A stretch of DNA of 64,000 bases from Micrococcaceae bacterium Sec5.1 (GTDB lineage: Bacteria; Actinomycetota; Actinomycetes; Actinomycetales; Micrococcaceae), in the NCBI GenBank assembly GCA_039636795.1, contig CP143430.1, forward strand, positions 4,898,001 through 4,962,000. Direction: 5' to 3'. The position numbers and the translations under genes were made by a program. A model generated the notes under the pieces. It saw only the letters and a program-made list of their open reading frames with translations. It ran no database searches and had not been told where the DNA came from. Position 1 is the first letter of the stretch, and every line of letters starts with the position of its first letter. Positions 18,484-26,488 of this stretch are shown piece after piece.

Positions 18484-18519
18484 GCGTTCAAAACGCGCAC
18501 TGCTGCGACCTACTTGGGC
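18484..18519. repeat. Intergenic hairpin repeat, copy C, right half
   Basis: This is the right arm of the hairpin interrupted by the IS30 element. It contains AACGCGCACTGCTG followed by CTACTTGGGC. It also provides the last codons and the stop (CCC AAG TAG) of the minus-strand rhamnose regulator. Confidence 0.65.
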
Positions 18520-19526
18520 GTGCCGGACGTGCTTTGACGCACCACGAGCTCCGGCGTGAACACCACGGCCCGGTGTTTGGTTCCGCCGCTTTCCTGCTCC
18601 TCCGCCAGCAACTCGATCGCGGTGCGGCCCAAGGCCTCGGTGGGCTGGCGGATGGAGGACAAGGGTACGACGGCGGAGACGGCGAAGTCGATGTCGTCGT
18701 AGCCAATCAGGGCAATATCCTCGGGGATCTTGATAGTCCGGAGCATGGTCACGGACTGCATGACGCCGAGCGCCAGGAGGTCGTTGGAACAGAACACGGC
18801 TTCGGGCCTTTCGTCCGGAGACCGCTCCACCAAATCGTTGCCCACTTGGCGCCCCGCAAGGACGGTCTGCCCTGCGGAATCCAGGACCTCGATGGTCGCC
18901 CCAGCTACTTCTGCGACGGCCCGCTGCGCGCCGTTGAGTCGGTTGGCTACCTGGCGAATTGATGGGGTACCAACAAAAGCCAGACGACGGCGGCCCGTGT
19001 CCAGCAGGTGCTGGGCGGCAAGATATCCGCCTTCTTCGTCATCCACGGAGACTGAGCTGCACCGCTCGGTGTCGGCGAGTTGGTCCACCAGGACGGTTGG
19101 CACGCCGCGTTCACGCAGCGTATCGATCCGATCCCCAACGTCCCCTACGGGCGAGATCAGCAGGCCCTGGACCCGCTGTTCCTGGAACAGGTCCATGTAA
19201 TGGACTTCCCGGGAAGCGTCCTGGCCGCTGTCCCCCACCAGCACGACGCTGCCCAGGGCTGTCGCCGCATCTTCCGCCGCGCGAGCCAAGGAGGAGAAGA
19301 ACGGGTTGCCCACGTCCAGTACGATCAGTCCGATGGTTCGGCTCTGCCCTGCGCGGAGTTGGCGTGCGGCGTCGTTGCGGACGAAGCCGAGTTCGGCGAT
19401 GGATTTGAGGACTCGCTCCTTGGTCCTTTGCGATACGCGGTCCGGATAGTTCAGCACGTTGGAAACAGTTCCCACGGCCACTTGTGCGTGGGTGGCAACG
19501 TCTTTGATGCTCGCTGTTTGGGACAT
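18510..19526 (-). CDS. LacI-family regulator, probable repressor of the rhamnose operon
   Basis: A 338-aa LacI repressor. The N-terminus SIKDVATHAQVAVGTVSNVL is the HTH; the hinge is GFVRNDAARQLRAGQSRTIG; the effector domain has VLDVGNPFFSSLARAAEDAA and LIGYDDIDFAVSAVVPLSS. ATG 19526 is chosen as the start immediately before the HTH; an upstream start at 19589 would add 21 non-conserved residues and run into the promoter. It is divergent from rhaMIDB, with two LacI boxes between. Its last codons come from the hairpin repeat. Confidence 0.87.
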   Translation of the reverse strand: MSQTASIKDVATHAQVAVGTVSNVLNYPDRVSQRTKERVLKSIAELGFVRNDAARQLRAGQSRTIGLIVLDVGNPFFSSLARAAEDAATALGSVVLVGDSGQDASREVHYMDLFQEQRVQGLLISPVGDVGDRIDTLRERGVPTVLVDQLADTERCSSVSVDDEEGGYLAAQHLLDTGRRRLAFVGTPSIRQVANRLNGAQRAVAEVAGATIEVLDSAGQTVLAGRQVGNDLVERSPDERPEAVFCSNDLLALGVMQSVTMLRTIKIPEDIALIGYDDIDFAVSAVVPLSSIRQPTEALGRTAIELLAEEQESGGTKHRAVVFTPELVVRQSTSGTPK

Positions 19527-19570
19527 GCTTTCCAATCTCCGCCGGTTGTCATCGATATACAGGAAACGCC

Positions 19571-19627
19571 TTGACACCCTCCTTCTCACGAGGGTAGTTT
19601 GAATCGTAACAAATGAAACGATTCAAA
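19571..19627 (+). promoter_or_regulatory. rha operon promoter and LacI operators
   Basis: TTGACA (19571-19576) and TAGTTT (19595-19600), 18 bases apart, are the likely promoter. Just downstream, TTTGAATCGT (19598-19607) and ACGATTCAAA (19618-19627) form a perfect 10-bp inverted repeat. Within it, TGAAACGATTCA (19614-19625) is a classic LacI half-palindrome pair with central CG, and TGAATCGTAACA (19600-19611) is a weaker one. Confidence 0.7.
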
Positions 19628-19651
19628 GACGAGTGACCTGGAGAACCGCAC

Positions 19652-20017
19652 ATGAGGGTCTGTTTCCGCTCTTCCGTCCAGCCGGAGCTGATAGACGAAT
19701 ACAAGCGCCGGCACGCAGCCGTTTGGCCGGAAATGCTGCACGCCCTCAAGGACGCGGGATGGAATAACTACTCGCTGTTCCTGGCTCCCGACGGGCAACT
19801 GATCGGATACCTGGAATGTGACGACTACCAGGCCGCGCAAGCCCGGATGGTCATGACCGACGTCAACGCCCGCTGGCAGGCCGAAATGGCAACCCTGTTC
19901 TCGAACAGCGACCTGCCTCCGGACCAGGGATTCGAAATCGTCGAAGAAGTTTTCAATCTTGAGGATCAACTGGCCAAGGCCAGCACTGTCGCAACCCACC
20001 AGAAGGAACAAGCATGA
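19652..20017 (+). CDS. rhaM: L-rhamnose mutarotase
   Basis: A 121-aa protein of the rhamnose mutarotase family (DUF718), interconverting rhamnopyranose anomers. YKRRHAAVWPEMLHAL contains the family's catalytic histidine region, and WNNYSLFLAPDGQLIGYLE is a second conserved stretch. CTGGAG precedes the ATG. First gene of the rha operon, overlapping rhaI by ATGA. Confidence 0.92.
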   Translation: MRVCFRSSVQPELIDEYKRRHAAVWPEMLHALKDAGWNNYSLFLAPDGQLIGYLECDDYQAAQARMVMTDVNARWQAEMATLFSNSDLPPDQGFEIVEEVFNLEDQLAKASTVATHQKEQA

Positions 20018-21180
20018 ACACCACAGAATCGGCCCTGGGCCGCTTGGGAGAACTGGCCATTGAAGTGCCATCCTGGGCCTACGGAAATTCGGGGACCCGG
20101 TTCAAGGTCTTCGGCACTCCAGGTACACCCCGCACCGTCCAGGAAAAGATCGCCGACGCCGCCAAGGTCCACGAGCTGACGGGCCTGGCGCCCACCGTTG
20201 CACTGCACATTCCGTGGGACAAGGTTGATGACTACTCTGCGCTGCGCGAATACGCGGCAGGACTGGGCGTTGGACTGGGCACCATCAACTCCAACACGTT
20301 CCAGGACGACGAGTACAAATTCGGTTCCCTGACCTCGTCCAAGGAGTCTGTGCGCCGCCGGGCGATCGACCACCATCTTGAGTGCATCCAGATCATGGAT
20401 GCCACCGGATCAAAGGACCTGAAGATCTGGTTGGCCGACGGCACCAACTACCCCGGCCAGGACGATATGCGCGGCCGCCAGGATCGCCTCGCGGAATCCC
20501 TCCAGGAGATCTACGCAGCCCTCGGCGACGAGCAACGGCTGGTCCTGGAGTACAAGTTCTTCGAGCCGGCTTTCTATCACACCGATGTTCCGGACTGGGG
20601 CACGTCCTACGCCCAGACCCTTGCCCTCGGCGAGAAGGCCTTCGTCTGCCTGGACACCGGCCACCACGCTCCAGGGACCAACATCGAGTTCATCGTCATG
20701 CAGCTCCTTCGTCTGGGCAAGCTCGGCTCGTTCGACTTCAACTCCCGTTTCTACGCCGATGACGACCTCATCGTGGGCGCGGCTGATCCGTTCCAGCTGT
20801 TCCGCATCATGCACGAGGTGATCCGCGGCGGCGGTTTCGGGAAGGATTCAGGCGTTGCCCTGATGCTGGACCAGTGCCACAACCTGGAAGAGAAGATCCC
20901 GGGCCAGATCCGCTCGGTCCTGAACGTCCAGGAAATGACGGCCCGCGCACTGCTCGTGGATACCGCAGCATTGTCAGAGGCCCAGCGTGCCGGGGATGTC
21001 CTGGCCGCAAACGGCATCTTCAATGATGCCTTCTACACCGACGTCCGCCCTGTCCTTGCGGAGTGGCGTGAGTCCCGCGGCCTACCTGCCGACCCGATCG
21101 CTGCCTACAAGGCCAGTGGCTACCAGAAGAAGATCAACGAGGACCGCGCAGGCGGCCAGCAAGCCGGATGGGGCGCATAA
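20014..21180 (+). CDS. rhaI: L-rhamnose isomerase (actinobacterial/Pseudomonas type)
   Basis: A 388-aa TIM-barrel isomerase converting L-rhamnose to L-rhamnulose. WLADGTNYPGQDDMRGRQDR, EYKFFEPAFYHTDVPDWG, DTGHHAPGTNIEFIV and FNSRFYADDDL contain the Glu/Asp/His ligands expected of the metal site; DQCHNLEEKIPGQI is also conserved. The start overlaps rhaM (ATGA). It differs from the E. coli RhaA type and fits the RhaI family. Confidence 0.92.
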   Translation: MNTTESALGRLGELAIEVPSWAYGNSGTRFKVFGTPGTPRTVQEKIADAAKVHELTGLAPTVALHIPWDKVDDYSALREYAAGLGVGLGTINSNTFQDDEYKFGSLTSSKESVRRRAIDHHLECIQIMDATGSKDLKIWLADGTNYPGQDDMRGRQDRLAESLQEIYAALGDEQRLVLEYKFFEPAFYHTDVPDWGTSYAQTLALGEKAFVCLDTGHHAPGTNIEFIVMQLLRLGKLGSFDFNSRFYADDDLIVGAADPFQLFRIMHEVIRGGGFGKDSGVALMLDQCHNLEEKIPGQIRSVLNVQEMTARALLVDTAALSEAQRAGDVLAANGIFNDAFYTDVRPVLAEWRESRGLPADPIAAYKASGYQKKINEDRAGGQQAGWGA

Positions 21181-21183
21181 CAA

Positions 21184-23229
21184 ATGACCAACACAGCTAA
21201 TGAGTCCGTACAGCAACTGATTTCCCGCTCCAACCGCCTCGGTGCGGACAAGCGGAACACCAACTTCGCCGGCGGCAACACCTCCGCCAAGGGCACCGAG
21301 AAGGACCCGGTCACGGGCCAGGACGTCGAGCTCCTCTGGGTCAAGGGCTCCGGTGGTGACCTCGGCACGCTGAAGGCCGAAAATCTGGCGGTACTCCGGC
21401 TGGACCGGCTGCAGGCACTGAAGTCCGTTTACCCCGGCGTCGAGCGTGAAGACGAAATGGTGGCCGCCTTCGATTACTGCCTGCACGGCAAGGGGGGCGC
21501 TGCGCCGTCGATCGATACTGCCATGCACGGCCTGGTGGACGCTGCGCATGTTGATCACCTGCACCCCGATTCGGGCATCGCGATTGCGACGGCGGTGGAC
21601 GGCGAAGCGCTGACCTCGAAGGTATTCGGCGAGAAGGTTGTGTGGGTTCCCTGGCGTCGCCCCGGTTTCCAGCTCGGCTTGGACATCGCCGCGATCAAGG
21701 AAGCGAACCCGCAGGCCATCGGCACCATCCTCGGTGGCCACGGCATCACCGCCTGGGGTGCCACGAGTGAAGAGGCTGAGGCCAACTCGCTGTGGATCAT
21801 CGATCAGGCAGAGAAGTTCATCGCGGAGAACGGCAAGGCAGAGCCCTTCGGCGCGAAGCTCCCCGGCTACGGCGCACTGCCCGAGGCCGAACGCAAAGCC
21901 AAGGCAGCCGCCCTCGCTCCGGTGATCCGCGGCCTGGCCTCCACGGACAAACCGCAGCTGGGGCACTTCAGTGATGACGCCGTCGTGCTTGAATTCCTCG
22001 CCGCGGAAGAGCACCCGCGCCTCGGCGCGCTGGGCACCTCCTGCCCTGACCATTTCCTGCGCACCAAGGTCAAGCCGCTGGTCCTGGACCTGCCCGCCGA
22101 TGCCTCGATCGAGGATTCCGTCAACCGCTTGAAGGACCTGCACGCGGACTACCGCGAGGACTATCAGGCGTACTACGACCGCCACGCCGACGCCGATAGC
22201 CCGGCATTGCGCGGGGCGGACCCGGCAATCGTGCTGATTCCCGGCGTCGGCATGTTCTCCTTCGGCAAGGACAAGCAGACCGCCCGCGTGGCTGGCGAGT
22301 TCTACATCAACGCCATCAATGTGATGCGTGGTGCCGAGTCGATCTCCACCTACGCGCCGATCGAGGAATCCGAGAAGTTCCGCATCGAATACTGGGCCTT
22401 GGAGGAAGCCAAGCTCGCCCGCATGCCAAAGCCCAAGTCCCACGCCACCCGCATCGCACTGGTGACCGGTGCGGCGTCGGGCATCGGCAAGGCCATCGCC
22501 ACGCGTTTGGCGTCCGACGGCGCGTGCGTAGTGATTGCCGACCTGAACCTTGAGAACGCCCAGGCCGTCGCCGCGGAACTGGGCGGACCCGACGTCGCCA
22601 TCGGCGTCCAGGCTGACGTGACCGACGAAGCCCAGATCGCAGCAGCGATCCAGGAAGCCGTCCTCGCGTTCGGTGGCCTGGACCTGGTGGTCAACAACGC
22701 CGGCCTGTCCATCTCCAAGCCGCTGCTGGAAACCACTGAAAAGGACTGGGACCTGCAGCACAACGTCATGGCCAAGGGCTCATTCCTGGTGTCCAAGGCC
22801 GCGGCCAAGGTCATGATCGAGCAGGGCATGGGTGGGGACATCATCTACATCTCCTCCAAAAACTCCGTGTTCGCCGGCCCGAACAACATCGCCTACTCCG
22901 CCACGAAGGCCGACCAAGCCCACCAGGTCCGTCTGCTGGCTGCTGAGCTGGGCGAGTACGGCGTCCGCGTCAACGGCATCAACCCCGACGGCGTGGTCCG
23001 CGGCTCCGGCATTTTCGCCGGCGGCTGGGGCGCCAAGCGCGCTGCGGTGTACGGCGTGGACGAGCAGGAACTGGGCAAGTACTACGCCCAGCGCACCCTG
23101 CTCAAGCGCGAAGTCCTGCCGGAACACGTTGCCAATGCAGCCTCCGTGCTCACCAGCAATGAGCTGTCCCACACCACCGGCCTGCACATCCCCGTGGACG
23201 CGGGCGTCGCTGCGGCCTTCCTGCGCTAA
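21184..23229 (+). CDS. rhaD: Bifunctional rhamnulose-1-phosphate aldolase/short-chain dehydrogenase
   Basis: A 681-aa fusion. Residues 1 to about 410 form a class II aldolase domain with metal histidines in HVDHLHPDSGIAIA and AIGTILGGHGITAWG. From about residue 420 there is a classical SDR domain: NAD-binding VTGAASGIGKAIA, NNAG, the catalytic serine region YISSKNS and catalytic YSATK. It should split rhamnulose 1-phosphate into dihydroxyacetone phosphate and L-lactaldehyde, then oxidise the lactaldehyde. Three bases separate it from rhaI. The length is typical of this fusion. Confidence 0.93.
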   Translation: MTNTANESVQQLISRSNRLGADKRNTNFAGGNTSAKGTEKDPVTGQDVELLWVKGSGGDLGTLKAENLAVLRLDRLQALKSVYPGVEREDEMVAAFDYCLHGKGGAAPSIDTAMHGLVDAAHVDHLHPDSGIAIATAVDGEALTSKVFGEKVVWVPWRRPGFQLGLDIAAIKEANPQAIGTILGGHGITAWGATSEEAEANSLWIIDQAEKFIAENGKAEPFGAKLPGYGALPEAERKAKAAALAPVIRGLASTDKPQLGHFSDDAVVLEFLAAEEHPRLGALGTSCPDHFLRTKVKPLVLDLPADASIEDSVNRLKDLHADYREDYQAYYDRHADADSPALRGADPAIVLIPGVGMFSFGKDKQTARVAGEFYINAINVMRGAESISTYAPIEESEKFRIEYWALEEAKLARMPKPKSHATRIALVTGAASGIGKAIATRLASDGACVVIADLNLENAQAVAAELGGPDVAIGVQADVTDEAQIAAAIQEAVLAFGGLDLVVNNAGLSISKPLLETTEKDWDLQHNVMAKGSFLVSKAAAKVMIEQGMGGDIIYISSKNSVFAGPNNIAYSATKADQAHQVRLLAAELGEYGVRVNGINPDGVVRGSGIFAGGWGAKRAAVYGVDEQELGKYYAQRTLLKREVLPEHVANAASVLTSNELSHTTGLHIPVDAGVAAAFLR

Positions 23230-23237
23230 AGGCCGTC

Positions 23238-24701
23238 ATGAGCAAGGGTTCAACCGCGAAGCCAGTCTTCGCCGCCATCGACATTGGCGCCTCTTCCGGT
23301 CGCGTCATGCTGGGCCGGGTCTCTCCCTCGGCAGGGGTCTCGCTTGAGACGATCCACCGCTTCCCCAACGGGGTTGTGGAGCTCGACGGCGGCCTCCGCT
23401 GGGACTTCGACGCCCTGTTCGCGGAGGTACTCAAGGGCTTGACGGCGGCCACTGCTGTAGCGCGTGAGAATGGCGAGCGCATCGTCAGCATCGGCATCGA
23501 CACGTGGGCCGTGGACTACGGCCTGGTGAACGATGCCGGCACACTTACCGCGCAGCCGTACAGCTATCGGGACGAGCGCAGCCGCGCGACGGTGGAACGT
23601 GTGCACTCCTCGATCTCCCCGGAGAAGTTGTATGCCACAACGGGTTTGCAATACCTGCAGTTCAACACGCTCTACCAGCTGGCGGCGGAACCAAAGCTGG
23701 ATGGTTTGCAGGCTCTCCTCATCCCGGACCTGATCGCCTTCCTCCTCACGGGAGAGCGACGGACCGAGGCGACAAACGCCTCCACCACAGGGCTCTTTGA
23801 TGCTGTTGCGGGAGAGTGGGCCACACAGTTCCTGGACGCACTGGGCCTGCCCGGAGACATCTTTCCTCCCCTCATTCAGCCGGGCGAAACCGTGGGCACC
23901 CTCCTGCCGGGCATCCTCGAACAAACGGGATTGCCGGCGGACACCAGGGTGGTTGCGGTTGGATCCCACGACACGGCTTCGGCTGTAGCGGCTGTCCCCG
24001 CTGAAGTGCCGGACTTCGCCTACATTTCCTCGGGAACGTGGTCCTTGGTGGGCATTGAGTTGGACAGCCCAGTGTTGAGCGAGGCAAGCCGCAAGGCCAA
24101 CTTCACCAACGAACGCGGTGTGGACGGAACCATCCGGTACCTGCGGAATGTCGGCGGGCTCTGGCTGCTCAGTGAGTGCCAACGTGCTTGGGCGGCACAA
24201 GGGTTCAGCCAATCGTTGACCTCCCTGCTGGACGCGGCCGCAGCGCTCCCCGCCGGCGGTCCACGAATCAACGCCGATGACCCCGCCTTCACAGCCCCGG
24301 ACAACATGCCGGATCGCATCCGCGCAGCCGTGCGGAACACAGGTGCCGTGCTCGCGGACCGGCCTGCCGCCGTCGTGCGTTGCATCATGGACAGCCTCGC
24401 GGCCGGTTACGCCCGCACGCTGGCGGAAGCTGAACGGCTCGCGGGCCGCCATGTGGACGTGGTGCATATTGTGGGCGGCGGTTCGCAGAACCGGCTCCTA
24501 TGCCAACTCACGGCGGACGCCACGGGCAAACCCGTGATTGCCGGACCTGTTGAGGCGACTGCACTGGGCAACGTCCTGGTTCAGGCGCGCGCTGCGGGTG
24601 TGGTGGAAGGTGGGCTTCCTGAACTGCGCGCCCTAGTAGCCGCTGGGACGGACCTCGAACGCTACGAGCCGGCCCAGGCGGTAAGTGGCGTACCTTCCTG
24701 A
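23238..24701 (+). CDS. rhaB: Rhamnulokinase (FGGY family)
   Basis: A 487-aa kinase phosphorylating L-rhamnulose. AAIDIGASSGRVMLG is the first phosphate loop; SIGIDTWAVDYGL, QFNTLYQLAAE and TEATNASTTGLFD are typical of RhaB; the C-terminal half has YISSGTWSLVGIE and IVGGGSQNRLLCQLTADA. The ATG lies 8 bases after the rhaD stop. Last gene of the rha operon and followed by a strong terminator. Confidence 0.94.
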   Translation: MSKGSTAKPVFAAIDIGASSGRVMLGRVSPSAGVSLETIHRFPNGVVELDGGLRWDFDALFAEVLKGLTAATAVARENGERIVSIGIDTWAVDYGLVNDAGTLTAQPYSYRDERSRATVERVHSSISPEKLYATTGLQYLQFNTLYQLAAEPKLDGLQALLIPDLIAFLLTGERRTEATNASTTGLFDAVAGEWATQFLDALGLPGDIFPPLIQPGETVGTLLPGILEQTGLPADTRVVAVGSHDTASAVAAVPAEVPDFAYISSGTWSLVGIELDSPVLSEASRKANFTNERGVDGTIRYLRNVGGLWLLSECQRAWAAQGFSQSLTSLLDAAAALPAGGPRINADDPAFTAPDNMPDRIRAAVRNTGAVLADRPAAVVRCIMDSLAAGYARTLAEAERLAGRHVDVVHIVGGGSQNRLLCQLTADATGKPVIAGPVEATALGNVLVQARAAGVVEGGLPELRALVAAGTDLERYEPAQAVSGVPS

Positions 24702-24718
24702 CCCACTTTGAAATGGCG

Positions 24719-24760
24719 GCAGCCCCGAAACAACCGAAATAGGATGTTTCGGGGCTGCTT
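24719..24760 (+). terminator. Terminator of the rha operon
   Basis: GCAGCCCCGAAAC (24719-24731) pairs perfectly with 24746-24758 across a 14-base loop and is followed by TTCCTTG. Confidence 0.8.
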
Positions 24761-24893
24761 CCTTGTCCAGCTCCTGTGAATGTCTATGAATGTTGTGAAT
24801 CTCTACCTGTCTACAAGCAACGCCGCCGACGCCCGCCGAACGTCTGGTACGTCACAGCGCCGGATGAGGGTGCCGCGCTAAACTGATCGCATT

Positions 24894-25325
24894 ATGATCC
24901 GCACAATGTTCAAGTCCAAGATCCACCGCGCAACGGTGACCCATGCCGATCTTCACTACGTCGGTTCGGTCACTGTCGACCTTGACCTGCTGGACGCGGC
25001 TGACATCCTTCCGGGCGAACTCGTCTCCATCGTTGACGTGACCAATGGCGCCCGGCTGGAGACCTACACCATCGCCGGCGAGCGCGGTTCCGGCGTGATC
25101 GGGATCAACGGCGCTGCTGCCCACCAGGTTCATGTGGGGGATGTCGTCATCCTCATCACCTATGCCGAGATGACTACGGAAGAGGCGCGCGCCTACGAGC
25201 CCAGGGTTGTCCATGTCAGCAAAGACAACAAGATCCTGCAGCTCGGAAACGACCCCGCAGAGGGCCACACACCTGGGCTGATGCGTCCGCCGCACGCGCT
25301 GAGCAACGCAGCGCACATGAGCTAA
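24894..25325 (+). CDS. panD: Aspartate 1-decarboxylase proenzyme
   Basis: A 143-aa pyruvoyl enzyme making beta-alanine for pantothenate. The self-cleavage site G24-S25 is in [10 protein letters not shown], in the same position as in E. coli. [14 protein letters not shown] and [14 protein letters not shown] are conserved. The start [13 protein letters not shown] aligns with the usual N-terminus. A TAAACT box ends 9 bases before the ATG with no ribosome-binding site, so the mRNA may have little or no leader. The tail after residue 120 is longer than in the E. coli protein. Confidence 0.95.
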   Translation: MIRTMFKSKIHRATVTHADLHYVGSVTVDLDLLDAADILPGELVSIVDVTNGARLETYTIAGERGSGVIGINGAAAHQVHVGDVVILITYAEMTTEEARAYEPRVVHVSKDNKILQLGNDPAEGHTPGLMRPPHALSNAAHMS

Positions 25326-25330
25326 CCCGG

Positions 25331-25386
25331 CCAAAAGCCAAACCTCGACGTCGGCACTCACCTGAGTGCCGACGTCGCGCTTTTGG
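25331..25386. terminator. Bidirectional-looking terminator after panD
   Basis: CGACGTCGGCACTCA (25346-25360) pairs perfectly with 25363-25377, and an outer CCAAAAGC (25331-25338) pairs with GCTTTTGG (25379-25386), giving a U-run on either strand. Confidence 0.8.
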
Positions 25387-25454
25387 TGTCCGTATGACGG
25401 AACTCTCGCCAGAAAACGCTTACTCAGCGCAGCGATGTGGCTAGGCTGTTGTTC

Positions 25455-25490
25455 GTGACCCACGACCTCCCCGCCCGCACGCCCTCATGA
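25455..25490 (+). CDS. Possible leaderless 11-aa leader peptide before the AEC transporter
   Basis: A TAGGCT -10 box (25442-25447) is followed 7 bases later by GTG, which opens 11 codons (MTHDLPARTPS) and stops with TGA overlapping the transporter ATG (ATGA). The transporter itself has no visible ribosome-binding site. Translation of the short frame could therefore deliver ribosomes to it. This is inference from sequence only. Confidence 0.35.
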   Translation: MTHDLPARTPS

Positions 25491-26413
25491 TCGGCGTCCT
25501 GTCCGGGTTCTTCGTGGTTTGGGCCATCATTCTGGTGGGCATGTTCGTCGGGCGTCGCGGAATCCTGGGTGAGAATGCCCGCTCGGTCCTGAGCTCGTTG
25601 ACGTTCTTCGTCGCAAGCCCTGCACTGCTGTTTGAAACCCTGAGCAAAGCGAAGCTGCACGAAGTGTTTGCCGCCCCGCTGCTGGTCACCGCGGTGGGTG
25701 CCATCATCACGGGACTGCTGTTCTTCCTCATCGTAAAGTTCTGGCTGAAGCGCACTTTGCCCGAAGCCCTGATGTCATCGATGAGCGCCTCACTGGCGAA
25801 CTCCGCGAACCTGGGCATCCCGATTGCCGTTTTTGTCCTGGGTGACGCGAGCTACGTTGTGCCGCTGCTAATCTTCCAGCTCGCGTTCTACACGCCCCTG
25901 TACTTGATGGCCCTGGACGCCAGCACGAGTACCCACCGCACCACTCCCCTGCGGTTCCTGCTCATGATTGTGAAGAACCCGATGATCGTGGGCTCGGGGC
26001 TTGGACTTCTGGTGGCAGGAACGGGTTTCCAGGTGCCCGCGCTCATTCTGGAGCCGATCCACCTGATTGGTGGCGCCGCGATTCCAGCGATGCTGATGGC
26101 GTTTGGCATGAGCTTGAACGGATCGAGGCCTTTGCAGAAGGATGCCGGCCGCCGCCTGGACACGCTGCTGGCCAGCGGGTTCAAGCTGTTCGTGCACCCT
26201 TCAATCGCTTATGTGTTTGCCCGCTTTGCCTTGGGGATGGACGGTCATGCCCTGTTTGCCGTGGTGGTGACGGCGGCGCTCCCGACGGCCCAAAACGTGT
26301 TCGTGGCCGCCACCCGCTACCGCGCCGGTGTCACCGTTGCCAAGGACACCGTGCTCATCACGACAATCGTCGCAGTGCCCGCAATGATCGCCGTGGCCCT
26401 GCTCCTCACCTAG
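25487..26413 (+). CDS. AEC-family transporter (auxin efflux carrier superfamily)
   Basis: A 308-aa integral membrane protein with about ten membrane segments in two five-helix halves, the usual AEC layout. Conserved segments are SLTFFVASPALLFETLS in the first half, SLANSANLGIPIAVFVLG at the characteristic helix break, and VVTAALPTAQNVFVAATRY near the end. The family moves organic acids or amino acids by secondary transport; the substrate is unknown. It converges with the GH15 gene and shares a terminator with it. Confidence 0.88.
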   Translation: MIGVLSGFFVVWAIILVGMFVGRRGILGENARSVLSSLTFFVASPALLFETLSKAKLHEVFAAPLLVTAVGAIITGLLFFLIVKFWLKRTLPEALMSSMSASLANSANLGIPIAVFVLGDASYVVPLLIFQLAFYTPLYLMALDASTSTHRTTPLRFLLMIVKNPMIVGSGLGLLVAGTGFQVPALILEPIHLIGGAAIPAMLMAFGMSLNGSRPLQKDAGRRLDTLLASGFKLFVHPSIAYVFARFALGMDGHALFAVVVTAALPTAQNVFVAATRYRAGVTVAKDTVLITTIVAVPAMIAVALLLT

Positions 26414-26422
26414 GCCTCCCCG

Positions 26423-26487
26423 CCCAAGTAGGGGACAGATAACGCTCCACTCGGGCCTGGGAGGAGCGTTATCTGTCCCCTAGTTGG
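26423..26487. terminator. Large bidirectional terminator, related to the hairpin repeats
   Basis: A roughly 25-bp stem (GGGGACAGATAACGCTCC and its complement, extended by CCCAA/TTGGG) sits between convergent genes. The outer CCCAAGTAG/CTAGTTGGG arms resemble the intergenic hairpin repeat family, but the inner sequence differs. Confidence 0.75.
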
Positions 26488-26488
26488 G

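Noticed and set aside
21082..22761. 559-aa minus-strand open frame opposite rhaD
   Set aside because: A shadow of the rhaD codon bias; no motifs, no ribosome-binding site, wholly inside a recognised gene.
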